A stretch of 64,000 bases of DNA from Candidatus Gastranaerophilales bacterium (GCA_944325545.1 CALVAM010000006.1:18615-82614), one strand, 5' to 3'. Counted from the first letter of the stretch, positions 26,056-35,279 are shown. Program-made: numbers and translations. The notes: generated from the sequence alone by a model not told the origin.

Positions 26056-27828
26056 TTAAGCTCTTGTTTTAATTTCTTCTTCAATTTGATTAATAAATTC
26101 ATTAACGGCAATAGTACCAACTTGCCCTACACCGCGTTTTCTAACTGCAACAGCATTAGCTTCAATTTCCTTATCACCTATTACACATACATAAGGAATT
26201 TTTTTATCTTGTAGAGATTCTCTTATTTTGTAATTCATTGATTCAGATCTGTCATCTAATTTTGCTCTAATACCTAATGTACGCATTTTTTTGTATACTT
26301 CTGCTGCAAAATCTGCGTGTTTTTCGTTAGAAATAGGAACAATCGCAACTTGAGTAGGAGCAAGCCAAGTAGGGAAAGCACCCGCATAATGTTCAATTAA
26401 AATACCGTGGAATCTTTCCATTGAACCAAAGATAACTCTGTGTAACATTACAGGAGTTTTCATACTACCATCTTTATCTTGGTATTTAATACCAAATCTT
26501 TCAGGTAAGTTGAAATCAAGCTGAATAGTTGCACATTGCCAAGTTCTACCAATAGCATCTTTAACTTTGAAATCAATTTTAGGTCCGTAGAAAGCTCCAT
26601 CACCTTCGTTGATATCATATTTCATTCCACGTTTGTCCATTGCTTCCTTAAGTCCTGCTTCAGCTAGTTCCCAATTAGCTAAATCTCCGACATAACTTTC
26701 CGGACGTGTAGATAATTCAACTTCAAAATTCATTTTGAAAATAGCCATTGTATCAGCGACAAAATCTATAATTTCATTAATTTCACTAACTAATTGTTCA
26801 GGAGTACAGAAAATATGAGCATCATCTTGAGTAAATCCTTGAACACGAGTTAATCCTGCTAAAGCTCCTGATTTTTCTTTTCTGTAAACAGTTCCTAATT
26901 CTGCCATTCTAAGAGGTAAAGAACGATAAGAATGTCTGTTTGCTTGATAAATCAAAATATGGAATGGACAATTCATAGGTTTCACTACAAATTGATCATC
27001 AGAATCTTCATCTTTTTGGATAAAGAACATATTTTCTTTGTAATGATCCATATGTCCTGAAATTTCCCAAAGTTTAGATTTTGCAATTTGAGGAGTATTA
27101 ACAATTACATAACCGCGTTTTCTGTGTTCACTTCTCCAATAATTTTCTATTTCTTCTCTTACAATCGCTAAATTTGGATGCCACAAAACAAGCCCGCCAC
27201 CGATTTCTTCTCTTACAGAGAATAAATCAAGCTGAGTTCCTAATTTTCTATGATCACGTTTTTCAGCTTCTTCCAAGAATGTTAAATAATCTTGTAAATC
27301 TTCTTTATTCCAATATGCAGTCGCATAAATTCTTTGAAGCATTTTGTTTTTTTCATTACCACGCCAGTAAGCTCCTGCAACTTTCAAAAGCTTAATTGCG
27401 TTTCCTTTAATGTATGATGTATTCGGAATATGAGGTCCTGCACATAAATCATTAAATAGAACATTTCCATTTTTGTCTTTTGTTAAATAAAGAGTAGGGT
27501 TATCGTTTCTGTGTTCTTCCAATAACTCTGCTTTGTAAATCTCTCCTTCGGATTTAAATTCTGCAATTTGAGCATCAACATCAGGTATTTCATATCTTTC
27601 AAACGTTAAATTTTGTTTGATGATATTTTTCATTTCTTCTTCGATTTTAACTAAATCATCTTGGGTAAAAGCATGTCCGTCAGTTAAATCGAAATCGTAA
27701 TAAAATCCCGTATCAGTAGCAGGTCCAATAGCTAACTTTGCTTGAGGAAACAGCTTTTGTACAGCTTGAGCCATGATGTGTGAGCAAGAGTGCCTTAGCA
27801 CGTTCAAAGTTTCTTTGTTTTTTTCCAT
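26056..27828 (-). CDS. thrS: Threonyl-tRNA synthetase without TGS domain
   Basis: Charges tRNA-Thr. The protein starts directly at the editing domain (RHSCSHIMAQAVQKLFP with the HxxxH site; the second site around CAGPHIPNT) and continues with the class II core (motif 2 FRKEK-like YRKEKSGALAGLTRVQGF, motif 3 GSMERFHGILIEHYAG) and the anticodon-binding domain. At 590 residues it lacks the about 60-residue N1/TGS domain of the usual about 640-residue enzyme. ATG 27828 follows AGAAGAAAA. No T-box leader on the coding strand. Confidence 0.95.
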   Translation of the reverse strand: MEKNKETLNVLRHSCSHIMAQAVQKLFPQAKLAIGPATDTGFYYDFDLTDGHAFTQDDLVKIEEEMKNIIKQNLTFERYEIPDVDAQIAEFKSEGEIYKAELLEEHRNDNPTLYLTKDKNGNVLFNDLCAGPHIPNTSYIKGNAIKLLKVAGAYWRGNEKNKMLQRIYATAYWNKEDLQDYLTFLEEAEKRDHRKLGTQLDLFSVREEIGGGLVLWHPNLAIVREEIENYWRSEHRKRGYVIVNTPQIAKSKLWEISGHMDHYKENMFFIQKDEDSDDQFVVKPMNCPFHILIYQANRHSYRSLPLRMAELGTVYRKEKSGALAGLTRVQGFTQDDAHIFCTPEQLVSEINEIIDFVADTMAIFKMNFEVELSTRPESYVGDLANWELAEAGLKEAMDKRGMKYDINEGDGAFYGPKIDFKVKDAIGRTWQCATIQLDFNLPERFGIKYQDKDGSMKTPVMLHRVIFGSMERFHGILIEHYAGAFPTWLAPTQVAIVPISNEKHADFAAEVYKKMRTLGIRAKLDDRSESMNYKIRESLQDKKIPYVCVIGDKEIEANAVAVRKRGVGQVGTIAVNEFINQIEEEIKTRA

Positions 27829-27969
27829 TTTTCTTCTTTCTGTCCTTTTGGTCTTTTTGAGAAAATATCTTGCGAAATAATAACGTTTATTTCTTGAATT
27901 TTCTGCAACCCTGGGGTGGACCCCCCTAACTATTCACCTCAATAGTGTAACATAAAAACTTCTAATTTA

Positions 27970-27978
27970 TGTTATAAT
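27970..27978 (+). promoter_or_regulatory. Extended -10 box of the secreted protein gene, leaderless arrangement
   Basis: TG-T-TATAAT, then six bases and ATG 27985. The predicted RNA start falls on the ATG, with no Shine-Dalgarno. Confidence 0.65.
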
Positions 27979-27984
27979 CTCTTT

Positions 27985-28290
27985 ATGAAAAAAATATTCT
28001 CATTAAGTATTTTTGCATATCTTATATTGCAATCTTCCGTATTTGCAACAACCTCTACAGATTATTTGCAAGAAATTTATTCCAAAACTTGCAACAAGGA
28101 AGTTACAATAAAATCTAAAAAAGAATTCATAGATGAATACGAACAACGCCTGGGAGATAAATTTATATCTTCCATTGTTTATGGAGAAGCTGATTTTAAA
28201 CTAAAAGGGGCTCGTAAAAAAAGAGTTTCTTACGTTTGTATGTTAGAAAATGATTGTACTCCAATTTGGGGCTATATTTTACCCAGATAA
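27985..28290 (+). CDS. Small secreted protein of unknown function
   Basis: 101 residues with a clear signal peptide (KKIFSLSIFAYLILQSSVFA, cleavage likely after about residue 21). The mature part is short and charged with Cys in KTCNKE and two more in VCMLENDC, which could form a disulfide. No family recognised. Its extended -10 box lies six bases before the ATG, suggesting a leaderless mRNA. It stands between thrS (divergent) and the CBS-domain gene. Confidence 0.65.
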   Translation: MKKIFSLSIFAYLILQSSVFATTSTDYLQEIYSKTCNKEVTIKSKKEFIDEYEQRLGDKFISSIVYGEADFKLKGARKKRVSYVCMLENDCTPIWGYILPR

Positions 28291-28363
28291 AACTTCTTAA
28301 ATTTGCTATTAACAGTATTTTATATTATCATTAACTAAGTTAACTTATTAATAATGGGGCTTT

Positions 28364-29692
28364 ATGGAAGTAGATTTAAAACTTATTTTTAACTTATTTT
28401 TTATAACATTTTTATTGTTTTTAAACGGTTTTTTTGTAGCAGCAGAATTTGCACTTGTCGGAGTTAGAAAAACAAGAATTGCACAGCTTTCAAATGAAGG
28501 TAATTTTGATGCTAAATTAGCATTAGACGCTTTAAAACACATTGATAGATATATTGCTGCAGTACAGTTAGGGATTACAATATCAAGTTTAGGAATAGGT
28601 TGGGTAGGAGAATCTACTCTTGCAAGAATAATTCACCCACTATTTTTATTCTTACCGGAAAAACTTGATATGTTTGCAACACACACTGTTTCTGTAACAG
28701 TAGCGTTCGCTATTATAACGATTTTACACGTAGTAGTCGGGGAATTAATGCCTAAATCCATTGCATTGCAAGATCCTGAAAAAACAACTCTTTGGGTTGC
28801 TAAACCTATGTATATTATTACAAGATTATTTGCTCCAATGATTTTTCTACTAAACGGATTAGGAAATTCTCTTTTAAAACTTATTAAAATAGAACCTGCA
28901 ACATCACATCATATGGTACATTCTACTGAAGAATTAAACATGTTAATTGATGCAAGTTTTAAAGGTGGCGTTCTTGATGAAAAAGAAGCTGAAATGATAC
29001 AAAATGTTTTCAAATTTTCAGATTTAACAGCTTCTCAAATTATGATTCCAAGAACAGATATGGTATGTATTCCTCTTGATATAGAATTAAATGATTTAAA
29101 TAATTTATTAATCGAAAATCAATATACAAGATATCCTGTATATGATAAAGATCAAGATCATATTATAGGTTTTTTACACGTAAAAGATATATATCCTCTA
29201 ATGGTAAATAATAAAAAAATAGATATATCGTCACTTTTACGTCCAATCTTTCAAATCCCGGAAACAATGCCTGTAAAAAATTTAGCAATTGAATTTCAAA
29301 AGAGCCATTCTCAAATTGCAATTGTATTAGACGAATTTGGTGGAACAAGCGGACTAGTGACATTAGAAGATGTTATGGAAGAAGTTTTCGGTGAAGTTCA
29401 AGATGAGTTTGATAACGAAGAAGAATCTGATGTTAAAATATTGAGCAACAAATGTTTTGAAATTTGCGGGAAAATGCGTATGGATGAATTTTGTGAATAT
29501 TTTAACGTTAATTTATCAGACGAAGACGTTAATACAATAGGCGGTTATTTCGTTAAAAACTTAGGTAAAATCGCACAAGAAAACGATGAAATTGAAGATG
29601 AATGCTTCAAATACTGTGTTTTAAAAATGGATTCACAAAGAATTGATAAACTTAAAGTTGAAAGAAAAAATCAATCAGATGAAGAGCTATAA
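28364..29692 (+). CDS. CNNM/CorC-HlyC family transporter-like membrane protein with CBS pair
   Basis: 442 residues: N-terminal CNNM/DUF21 membrane domain (about 1-190; NGFFVAAEFALVGVRKTRI, QLGITISSLGIGWVGE), a CBS pair (about 210-335; MIPRTDMVCIP, IVLDEFGGTSGLVTLED), and a C-terminal CorC_HlyC transporter-associated domain (about 350-430). Relatives handle Mg2+/Co2+ efflux or resistance; the hemolysin label is historical. GGGGCTTT precedes ATG. The 3' end overlaps the convergent VWA gene by 22 bases. Confidence 0.9.
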   Translation: MEVDLKLIFNLFFITFLLFLNGFFVAAEFALVGVRKTRIAQLSNEGNFDAKLALDALKHIDRYIAAVQLGITISSLGIGWVGESTLARIIHPLFLFLPEKLDMFATHTVSVTVAFAIITILHVVVGELMPKSIALQDPEKTTLWVAKPMYIITRLFAPMIFLLNGLGNSLLKLIKIEPATSHHMVHSTEELNMLIDASFKGGVLDEKEAEMIQNVFKFSDLTASQIMIPRTDMVCIPLDIELNDLNNLLIENQYTRYPVYDKDQDHIIGFLHVKDIYPLMVNNKKIDISSLLRPIFQIPETMPVKNLAIEFQKSHSQIAIVLDEFGGTSGLVTLEDVMEEVFGEVQDEFDNEEESDVKILSNKCFEICGKMRMDEFCEYFNVNLSDEDVNTIGGYFVKNLGKIAQENDEIEDECFKYCVLKMDSQRIDKLKVERKNQSDEEL

Positions 29693-30432
29693 ATTTTAGC
29701 CTCAACTTCTTTGTGCGGAACAATTAAATTCTCCATAGAATTCATTAACTGAGCCTGCGTTTCAGCTTGAATAAAATTCCCACCTGTTACATTTGCTGTG
29801 CATTTAAGTTGTGCTAAATCATCCTTATCATGTACATTAAATGCAATGACATCAATTTTTATATCCTTTCTTTCCTTAATCAAATCAATAGAAAAATCAC
29901 ACGGACTTTCATCACAATTTTCACCACCATCAGTTAATAAAATAATATGCTTCATCCCTTCATACCCTGCAAAATCTTCTCTTACAGCCTGTTTAAGAGA
30001 ATAAGTAATCGGCGTCATACCTCTAGGACGTAATTTTGACATACTCTGCATTATTGAAGAAGAATTAACAAAGCCCAAAGGGACAAGAAGTTCCGAACTC
30101 CTACAAGCATTATATGCAATTAAATTACAAGTGTGCCCATAAACCCTTAACCCAACCTTCGTTTGAGGTGAAATTTGCGGAAGAATATAATCCATAGTTT
30201 CTTTAACCAAACTCGCTTTAGTTTTATGATTAAGAAACTCCCCCATACTATTAGAATAATCAACTACAAACAAAATTTTATCACCATTATCTTTATAACT
30301 ATAATTATTACTGTCATAAAGTTCATAAGGCAAATTAGAAGAATAAACAGTATAACTACTTAATATCCCGAATAAAAAAATAAAAACAGGGAAAATTATA
30401 AAAACTACCAAGATGATTGAAGATTTTTTCAT
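29671..30432 (-). CDS. VWA-domain protein with N-terminal membrane anchor
   Basis: About 253 residues. One N-terminal transmembrane segment (SSIILVVFIIFPVFIFLFG), then a von Willebrand A domain facing outside, with complete MIDAS: DYSNS (DxSxS), Thr in RGMTPIT and Asp in LLTDGGENCDE. Probably binds a protein partner through a metal ion. Start taken at ATG 30432; a TTG at 30450 is possible, and neither has a good ribosome site. Relatives act in surface adhesion or cofactor insertion; no chelatase or MoxR genes are nearby. Confidence 0.8.
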   Translation of the reverse strand: MKKSSIILVVFIIFPVFIFLFGILSSYTVYSSNLPYELYDSNNYSYKDNGDKILFVVDYSNSMGEFLNHKTKASLVKETMDYILPQISPQTKVGLRVYGHTCNLIAYNACRSSELLVPLGFVNSSSIMQSMSKLRPRGMTPITYSLKQAVREDFAGYEGMKHIILLTDGGENCDESPCDFSIDLIKERKDIKIDVIAFNVHDKDDLAQLKCTANVTGGNFIQAETQAQLMNSMENLIVPHKEVEAKIYSSSSD

Positions 30433-30543
30433 ACCCCACAATAAACTCAATTTTAATAATTTTCTATTCTCTACATTACTTACGAAAGTTTGACACTAAA
30501 CCACTTTATTTTTATAATTACGTTGTAATTAAGGAGTCTTAAA

Positions 30544-31767
30544 ATGCAATATGATATAAAACAAGCCGAAAAAAGTTTGACCGAAATTTTTGAAGAAGTA
30601 AATGAAATAAGAGATTTTAACCAAAGAAAAGTTCTAAAATCTTTTATCGATAATCGAGTAGCTCCTGAACATTTTTATACAGTATCAGGCTACGGTCACG
30701 ATGATATGGGAAGAGAAACCTTAGATAAAGTCTTTGCAGATGTATTTAAAGCTGAAAAAGCATTAGTAAGAATCCATTTTGCATCAGGCACACACACACT
30801 TGCTTGTGTTTTATTCGGGAACTTAAAATACGGTGATAAACTAATTTCAGCAGTAGGAACTCCTTATGATACAATGCTTGAAGTTATAGGAACTCAAGGT
30901 GATGATGAAACAAAAAGATCATCACTAATCGGAAACGGAGTTTTATATGACGAAGTTCCTTTGATTAACGGAGAGGATGTAGATTTCGACAAATTAGGAC
31001 AAATGGTAGATGAAAAAACTACTATGGTTCTAATCCAACGCTCAAAAGGTTACTCTACAAGAAAATCGTTATCAATGGATACTATAGAAAAGATTTGTAA
31101 AATTGTTAAATCTAAAAATCCAAACTGTATTTGTTTTGTAGATAATTGCTATGGCGAATTTGTAGATAAAAAAGAACCTTTAGAAGTCGGAGCCGACCTA
31201 ATTGCAGGCTCATTAATCAAAAATGCCGGAGGTGGAATCGTAGAAGCCGGAGGTTATATCGCAGGAAAAGAACTGTATGTAGAACGTTCAGCAAATCGAC
31301 TAACAGCACCAGGTATTGGATCCGAAGGCGGAGCAATGTTCAATCAACATAGATTGATTTTTCAAGGTCTGTTTATGGCACCATCTATTGTCTCAGAAGC
31401 AGTAAAAGGAGCTATTTTAGCAGCAAAAGTTTTTGAAGATATTGGGTTTAATTCTTCTCCAAGATACGATGAAAAACGTACTGATATAATCCAAAACATT
31501 ATTTTTGGCTCACCAAAACCACTAGAAGAATTTTGTAGAACAATCCAATCCTTGTCACCTGTAAACGGTTATGTAACTCCAATTCCTGAACATATCCCAG
31601 GATATGAGGATGAAGTAATAATGGCAGGCGGAACATTTATTGAAGGTTCTACTATCGAACTCTCAGCAGACGGACCTATGCGAGAGCCATATGTAGCTTA
31701 TATGCAAGGTGGCTTAAATTACGCACACGTAAAAATCTGTTTAGAAGAAATTCTTAAAAAACTTTAA
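30544..31767 (+). CDS. Methionine gamma-lyase/aluminium-resistance family PLP protein
   Basis: 407 residues of the cystathionine beta-lyase-like family once named for aluminium resistance (Met_gamma_lyas domain). Motifs: FYTVSGYGHDDMGRETLD, RIHFASGTHT, CFVDNCYGEF, and the PLP lysine in AGSLIKNAGGGI (Lys226). Probably a C-S lyase of sulfur amino acids; the true substrate is not established in most species. AAGGAG precedes ATG 30544. Monocistronic. Confidence 0.88.
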   Translation: MQYDIKQAEKSLTEIFEEVNEIRDFNQRKVLKSFIDNRVAPEHFYTVSGYGHDDMGRETLDKVFADVFKAEKALVRIHFASGTHTLACVLFGNLKYGDKLISAVGTPYDTMLEVIGTQGDDETKRSSLIGNGVLYDEVPLINGEDVDFDKLGQMVDEKTTMVLIQRSKGYSTRKSLSMDTIEKICKIVKSKNPNCICFVDNCYGEFVDKKEPLEVGADLIAGSLIKNAGGGIVEAGGYIAGKELYVERSANRLTAPGIGSEGGAMFNQHRLIFQGLFMAPSIVSEAVKGAILAAKVFEDIGFNSSPRYDEKRTDIIQNIIFGSPKPLEEFCRTIQSLSPVNGYVTPIPEHIPGYEDEVIMAGGTFIEGSTIELSADGPMREPYVAYMQGGLNYAHVKICLEEILKKL

Positions 31768-31837
31768 TTAATTGAGTATTAGTTTTTAAATAATTTCAAG
31801 AAAATCTTGTTGATATCTGCTTAATAAATTATATATA

Positions 31838-31858
31838 TTTGTAACAAAAGATTACAAA
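31838..31858 (+). promoter_or_regulatory. 21-bp palindromic operator-like site, second copy
   Basis: TTTGTAA-N7-TTACAAA, 65 bases before the 31923 gene; same arms and spacing as 19960-19980 upstream of ppdK. Confidence 0.45.
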
Positions 31859-31922
31859 AAAGCAATTTTTTTATACAAAAAGTTTTTATATATGTATATA
31901 GGGAAAATAGGGAATAGGAATT

Positions 31923-32165
31923 ATGGCAGTTGGAGCAAGAGATTATATCGATAAATTGCTTGTAAAAAAATATGCAGATGAAAAAGTTGATAACCACGAC
32001 GCAATGGAATCAATGATAGACCCGCAAAAAATGTTAGAAGCAATGAACGATGTAGCAACAATTCAAAGAAACATGTTTATGTTATCTCAAAAATTAAATA
32101 CAATATGTTATGCAGTGAATGCAAAATCCGCAAGATATAAAGGCAAAGAAGCCGCAGAAGGCTAA
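31923..32165 (+). CDS. Small uncharacterised helical protein (80 aa)
   Basis: Unknown protein, MAVGARDYIDKLLVKKYADE at the start, Met-rich helical middle (MESMIDPQKMLEAMNDVATI), soluble, one Cys. AATAGGAAT just before ATG acts as ribosome site. The upstream 155-base region holds the TTTGTAA-N7-TTACAAA palindrome and TATATG-type boxes, so it seems actively regulated. It overlaps the stop of the convergent SIS-domain gene by four bases. Confidence 0.6.
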   Translation: MAVGARDYIDKLLVKKYADEKVDNHDAMESMIDPQKMLEAMNDVATIQRNMFMLSQKLNTICYAVNAKSARYKGKEAAEG

Positions 32166-33238
32166 ATTTTATCTTTAACAACTTTTTGCAAGCCTTTAGG
32201 ATGATCGACATTACGTTTTAATTTTAATGCAATTTCTAAGGCAAGCTGTTGAATAATTAATACATTAGCAAAAAGTTGCTGAATTTCATTTTCACAATTT
32301 ATATTAATGATGTAATTTGGATTAAGTTGAATATCAACCAGTCCGATTATAACCAATTTAGGGTTATAGTCGGCTTTTATTTTTTTAAGATTTAAAATTG
32401 AACGCTCTGAAATTTTATCAACAGAAATATAAATTAAAGTTGATTTATTATTCAAAACCGCAATGTGCCCGTGCATAAATTCACCTAAAATTGCAGCTGA
32501 AATATTTTTATAAGAAGTTTCTTTAATCTTTAAAGCAGCTTCTTTAGCTAAAGAATAAGAAATTCCATCTGCTGTAATTACAATATTTTTTTCTTTTGCT
32601 AATATTTTTGCAAGTTTTTTAATTTCAGCTCGCTTTGCCAAAGCCTTTTCCATTGTTGCAGGAATACTAAACAAAGATTTTTTATATCTTGTTATTAAAT
32701 TTTTATCTGCGTTACTGTTTTCAATAAGTTTCAAAGAAATTAAAATTAAGCATAACATTTGGGAAGTAAAAGATTTTGTAGCAGCAATTCCCTTTTCTTC
32801 TCCGGCATAACAAGCAACTTGATAATCTGATAAATTCCAAATTGTTGAATTCTCTTTATTTGTAATACATAGAGTCGGCAAATTTGAAATTGATTTTACT
32901 TTTTCTAAGGATTTTATAGTATCAGAAGTTTCTCCGGATTGAGTTATGAATATATACAAAGTATTTTCATCATGCGGAATAACACTCTTTAATAAAAATT
33001 CGCTTGAATAAATCGCTCTTGTTTCTATTTTAGAAATTTTCTCTATGAGTTCAATCGCAAATCTTGCACAATGATATGATGAACCAGAAGCTACTAAAAT
33101 TATTTTTGTTATATTTTGCGGTAAATCAATCTTAATTTCACCTGTTTGCGGATCAATATATTTCATCAAAATATAAGGAACAATTTTTGTCTGTTCACAA
33201 ATTTCAAGCTCCATATTGGTTTTCTTCTTATTAAACAT
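32162..33238 (-). CDS. GlmS-like double-SIS sugar isomerase without glutaminase domain
   Basis: 358 residues corresponding to the C-terminal isomerase half of glucosamine-6-phosphate synthase: MELEICEQTKIVPYIL (usual MxKEIxEQP), SIS-1 with ASGSSYHCARFA and TQSGETSDT, GEEKGIAATKSFTSQ, then SIS-2 and the terminal DHPKGLQKVV. No N-terminal Cys-glutaminase domain. Could be a glucosamine-6-P deaminase/isomerase of the AgaS or NagB-II type; amino sugar 6-phosphate is the likely ligand. AGGAGAG precedes ATG 33238. Followed on the other side by comF upstream. Confidence 0.85.
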   Translation of the reverse strand: MFNKKKTNMELEICEQTKIVPYILMKYIDPQTGEIKIDLPQNITKIILVASGSSYHCARFAIELIEKISKIETRAIYSSEFLLKSVIPHDENTLYIFITQSGETSDTIKSLEKVKSISNLPTLCITNKENSTIWNLSDYQVACYAGEEKGIAATKSFTSQMLCLILISLKLIENSNADKNLITRYKKSLFSIPATMEKALAKRAEIKKLAKILAKEKNIVITADGISYSLAKEAALKIKETSYKNISAAILGEFMHGHIAVLNNKSTLIYISVDKISERSILNLKKIKADYNPKLVIIGLVDIQLNPNYIININCENEIQQLFANVLIIQQLALEIALKLKRNVDHPKGLQKVVKDKI

Positions 33239-33275
33239 AGCTCTCCTAAAACTTACATACCTATTTTAACATATT

Positions 33276-33917
33276 TTAGTCAGGACTTGAAGCTGCAAGA
33301 CATAAAATAGTGTCTATATTTTTATCCTTCAAAGTTTTTATCATTTCTTCAAAAGTCGCACCGGTTGTTGAAATATCATCAAGAATTAATATAGGTTTAT
33401 TAAGATTTTTTTCTATATTAACTTCAAAAGCGTCTTTTAAATTCTCCATTCTCTCTAATCTTGTAAGCTTATACTGAGCTTTTGTATCCTTAATTCTTTT
33501 TATTAACTCATAATTTGGCTCTAAATTCGCAAACTTACAAAACTCCTCCACTACTAAATCCATATGATTATATTTTCTCTTTTTAATCCTGTTTTTATGT
33601 AAAGGAGTCGGAACTACCTGAAACTCCCTTTTATCATCTAATAGAATAAAATATTCATACATAAATTTAGCAAGATAATATGCTAATTCTTTTTGATTGT
33701 GGTATTTTAATCCTCTAATTAATTTTTGCAAATTCTTATTATAAATCCCACAAGAATAAATATTAACTCCCTCAATAATTCTAACAGGCTGAATAGATCT
33801 AAAATCAAGTTCTTGATAACACTTAGGACACATTTTTAGAGAATATTTGGAAGAAGAGCAAAAATAACACTTTTTCTTATAAATAAAATCCAATAAAGAT
33901 AATAAAAACTTTTTCAT
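33276..33917 (-). CDS. comF: ComF-family phosphoribosyltransferase-like protein
   Basis: 213 residues. N-terminal zinc ribbon with CYFC (17-20) and CPKC (30-33), then a PRTase fold with PTPLHKNRIKKRKYNH, the KxTKAQYKLTRLER stretch and the PRPP loop ILILDDISTTGAT. In B. subtilis and H. influenzae, ComF is needed for DNA uptake, probably handling incoming ssDNA. With pilT this hints at competence, but no comEC is in the window. A TG-T-TATACT box six bases before ATG 33917 and no ribosome site suggest a leaderless mRNA. Confidence 0.9.
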   Translation of the reverse strand: MKKFLLSLLDFIYKKKCYFCSSSKYSLKMCPKCYQELDFRSIQPVRIIEGVNIYSCGIYNKNLQKLIRGLKYHNQKELAYYLAKFMYEYFILLDDKREFQVVPTPLHKNRIKKRKYNHMDLVVEEFCKFANLEPNYELIKRIKDTKAQYKLTRLERMENLKDAFEVNIEKNLNKPILILDDISTTGATFEEMIKTLKDKNIDTILCLAASSPD

Positions 33918-33923
33918 AAGTTG

Positions 33924-33932
33924 AGTATAACA
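33924..33932 (-). promoter_or_regulatory. Extended -10 box of comF, leaderless arrangement
   Basis: Minus strand TG-T-TATACT (33932 down to 33924), six bases, ATG 33917. Predicted RNA start is the A of ATG. Confidence 0.6.
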
Positions 33933-33951
33933 TAATAAACTAATAAAAGTA

Positions 33952-33989
33952 TTGCCAAAAATAAAAAGCCCCTTTTAATTTTGGGGCTT
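33952..33989 (-). terminator. Terminator after the 34020 gene
   Basis: AAGCCCC / GGGGCTT stem (33966-33972 / 33983-33989) with AT loop; on the minus strand it is followed by TTTATTTTT. Confidence 0.75.
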
Positions 33990-34019
33990 GGAATATTATT
34001 AATTAGGAGAAATATTATT

Positions 34020-35279
34020 TTATACTGGTATAATAGTTGCACCTTCAGGGATTTTATTATCTTTAAGAGCTTTTTCAATATATTCTGTAATAAGTTTTTC
34101 GTTATTCTTATCGCTAGTAGTTCTTTCAAGAAATGCTTTAAATTTTGTTGTATTTAAACCATAAGTTTTCTTATCTTCAATCATGGCAACAGGCTTACCA
34201 TCTAAGACTAAAATCTTCTTTCCGCCTCCGAAATCGAAAGTAAATTCTTTAACTTTAAAGCCATTTGGCAATTTCTTTTTGGCAATGAAATCTTCTTGCG
34301 TAATAGCAGAAATATCTACCCCTTTTTCACGCATATCTCTAATATACGTTAAGACCTCATCAGATTTTTCATCTAAAGCTTTTAATCTTTTCAATTCAAT
34401 AATTGTTGGATCTGAGTTTATTGTTCCCCTAGTTGCTTCTAGCAAATTATCACCGATTCTGGTTTGATATCTGATATTAGTTAGTCCTTTAAATTCTGCT
34501 GGTGTCAACTCACCTTTTTGTACTTTGGAAATTTGTTTAAGGACTTTTTCTGCAAAAGGTAGTTGTTCAGGTATCAACCCATCAATAATTTTTCCATCTT
34601 TATCAAAGAATGTGTCTAAAATATTCTCACCTTTGTCGTTCTGAAGCCCTGTGACTTTACCATCTTTAAATGTAACTGTATTTTCAATACCATTATCAAC
34701 TAGTTTAAAAGTACCATCAAGAATTGTAGTTTGCCCTGTTCTTGTTCTTATACCTTTTAATCTTTTATTCTTGTCCAAGAAATTAGCAATTTCTGAATTA
34801 GGAACTGTTTCCATTTTTCCTGGTACATAGAATTTAGGTTTACCTTTTTCATATATAATCTTTAATTTATTAAGCTTATCTTTAGCTACATCTCCAGCAG
34901 CATCAGCTACTTCATCAGCAGATTTGGTAAATGAACCTTTTAAACCATTCCAAATATTTTTAAATCCGGCTTTTATTCCTTCACCGTTACCTCTTTTTTG
35001 TGCATAAACTAAAGTTGCAACACCAAGTCCTGTAGCAACAAGAGCTGTTACTAATCCTTTAGAACTTGAAGATTCTGAATAATCTGCCTTTGGTAAACTT
35101 TTAAAAGAAGGAGAAGTTGTTGTCGTATCAGCAGGTTGTGAAGTTGTTGTTGCTCCTGTTGCTGTTTGGTTTGCACCTTTATAATTCACATTGTATGAAT
35201 TGTATGCATTCCAAAAAGCTTGATCGTTAGCATATTGATATGGATTAAATCCTATGCTATCTATCGCGTATCCTGACAT
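34020..35279 (-). CDS. Large lineage-specific protein with one hydrophobic segment
   Basis: 419 residues, no family recognised. Start MSGYAIDSIGFNPYQYANDQ is supported by AGGCAGG upstream of ATG 35279. A Tyr/Asn-rich N-terminus is followed by a Thr/Ser/Ala-rich low-complexity linker (about 40-70), a Gly/Ala/Val hydrophobic segment (LVTALVATGLGVATLVYA, about 76-93), an amphipathic NIWNGLKGSF region and a long charged C-terminal domain with short beta-like repeats (DGKxxG, FKDGK, DKDGK). No signal peptide. Monocistronic with a terminator. Possibly a surface or membrane-associated structural protein; inference only. Confidence 0.6.
   Translation of the reverse strand: MSGYAIDSIGFNPYQYANDQAFWNAYNSYNVNYKGANQTATGATTTSQPADTTTTSPSFKSLPKADYSESSSSKGLVTALVATGLGVATLVYAQKRGNGEGIKAGFKNIWNGLKGSFTKSADEVADAAGDVAKDKLNKLKIIYEKGKPKFYVPGKMETVPNSEIANFLDKNKRLKGIRTRTGQTTILDGTFKLVDNGIENTVTFKDGKVTGLQNDKGENILDTFFDKDGKIIDGLIPEQLPFAEKVLKQISKVQKGELTPAEFKGLTNIRYQTRIGDNLLEATRGTINSDPTIIELKRLKALDEKSDEVLTYIRDMREKGVDISAITQEDFIAKKKLPNGFKVKEFTFDFGGGKKILVLDGKPVAMIEDKKTYGLNTTKFKAFLERTTSDKNNEKLITEYIEKALKDNKIPEGATIIPV

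Noticed and set aside
27908..27930. Resemblance to a T-box core (AGGGTGGnACC) near thrS
   Set aside because: The similar wording is on the strand opposite to thrS, lacks the rest of the T-box (stem I, specifier loop) and is followed by an unrelated secreted protein gene.
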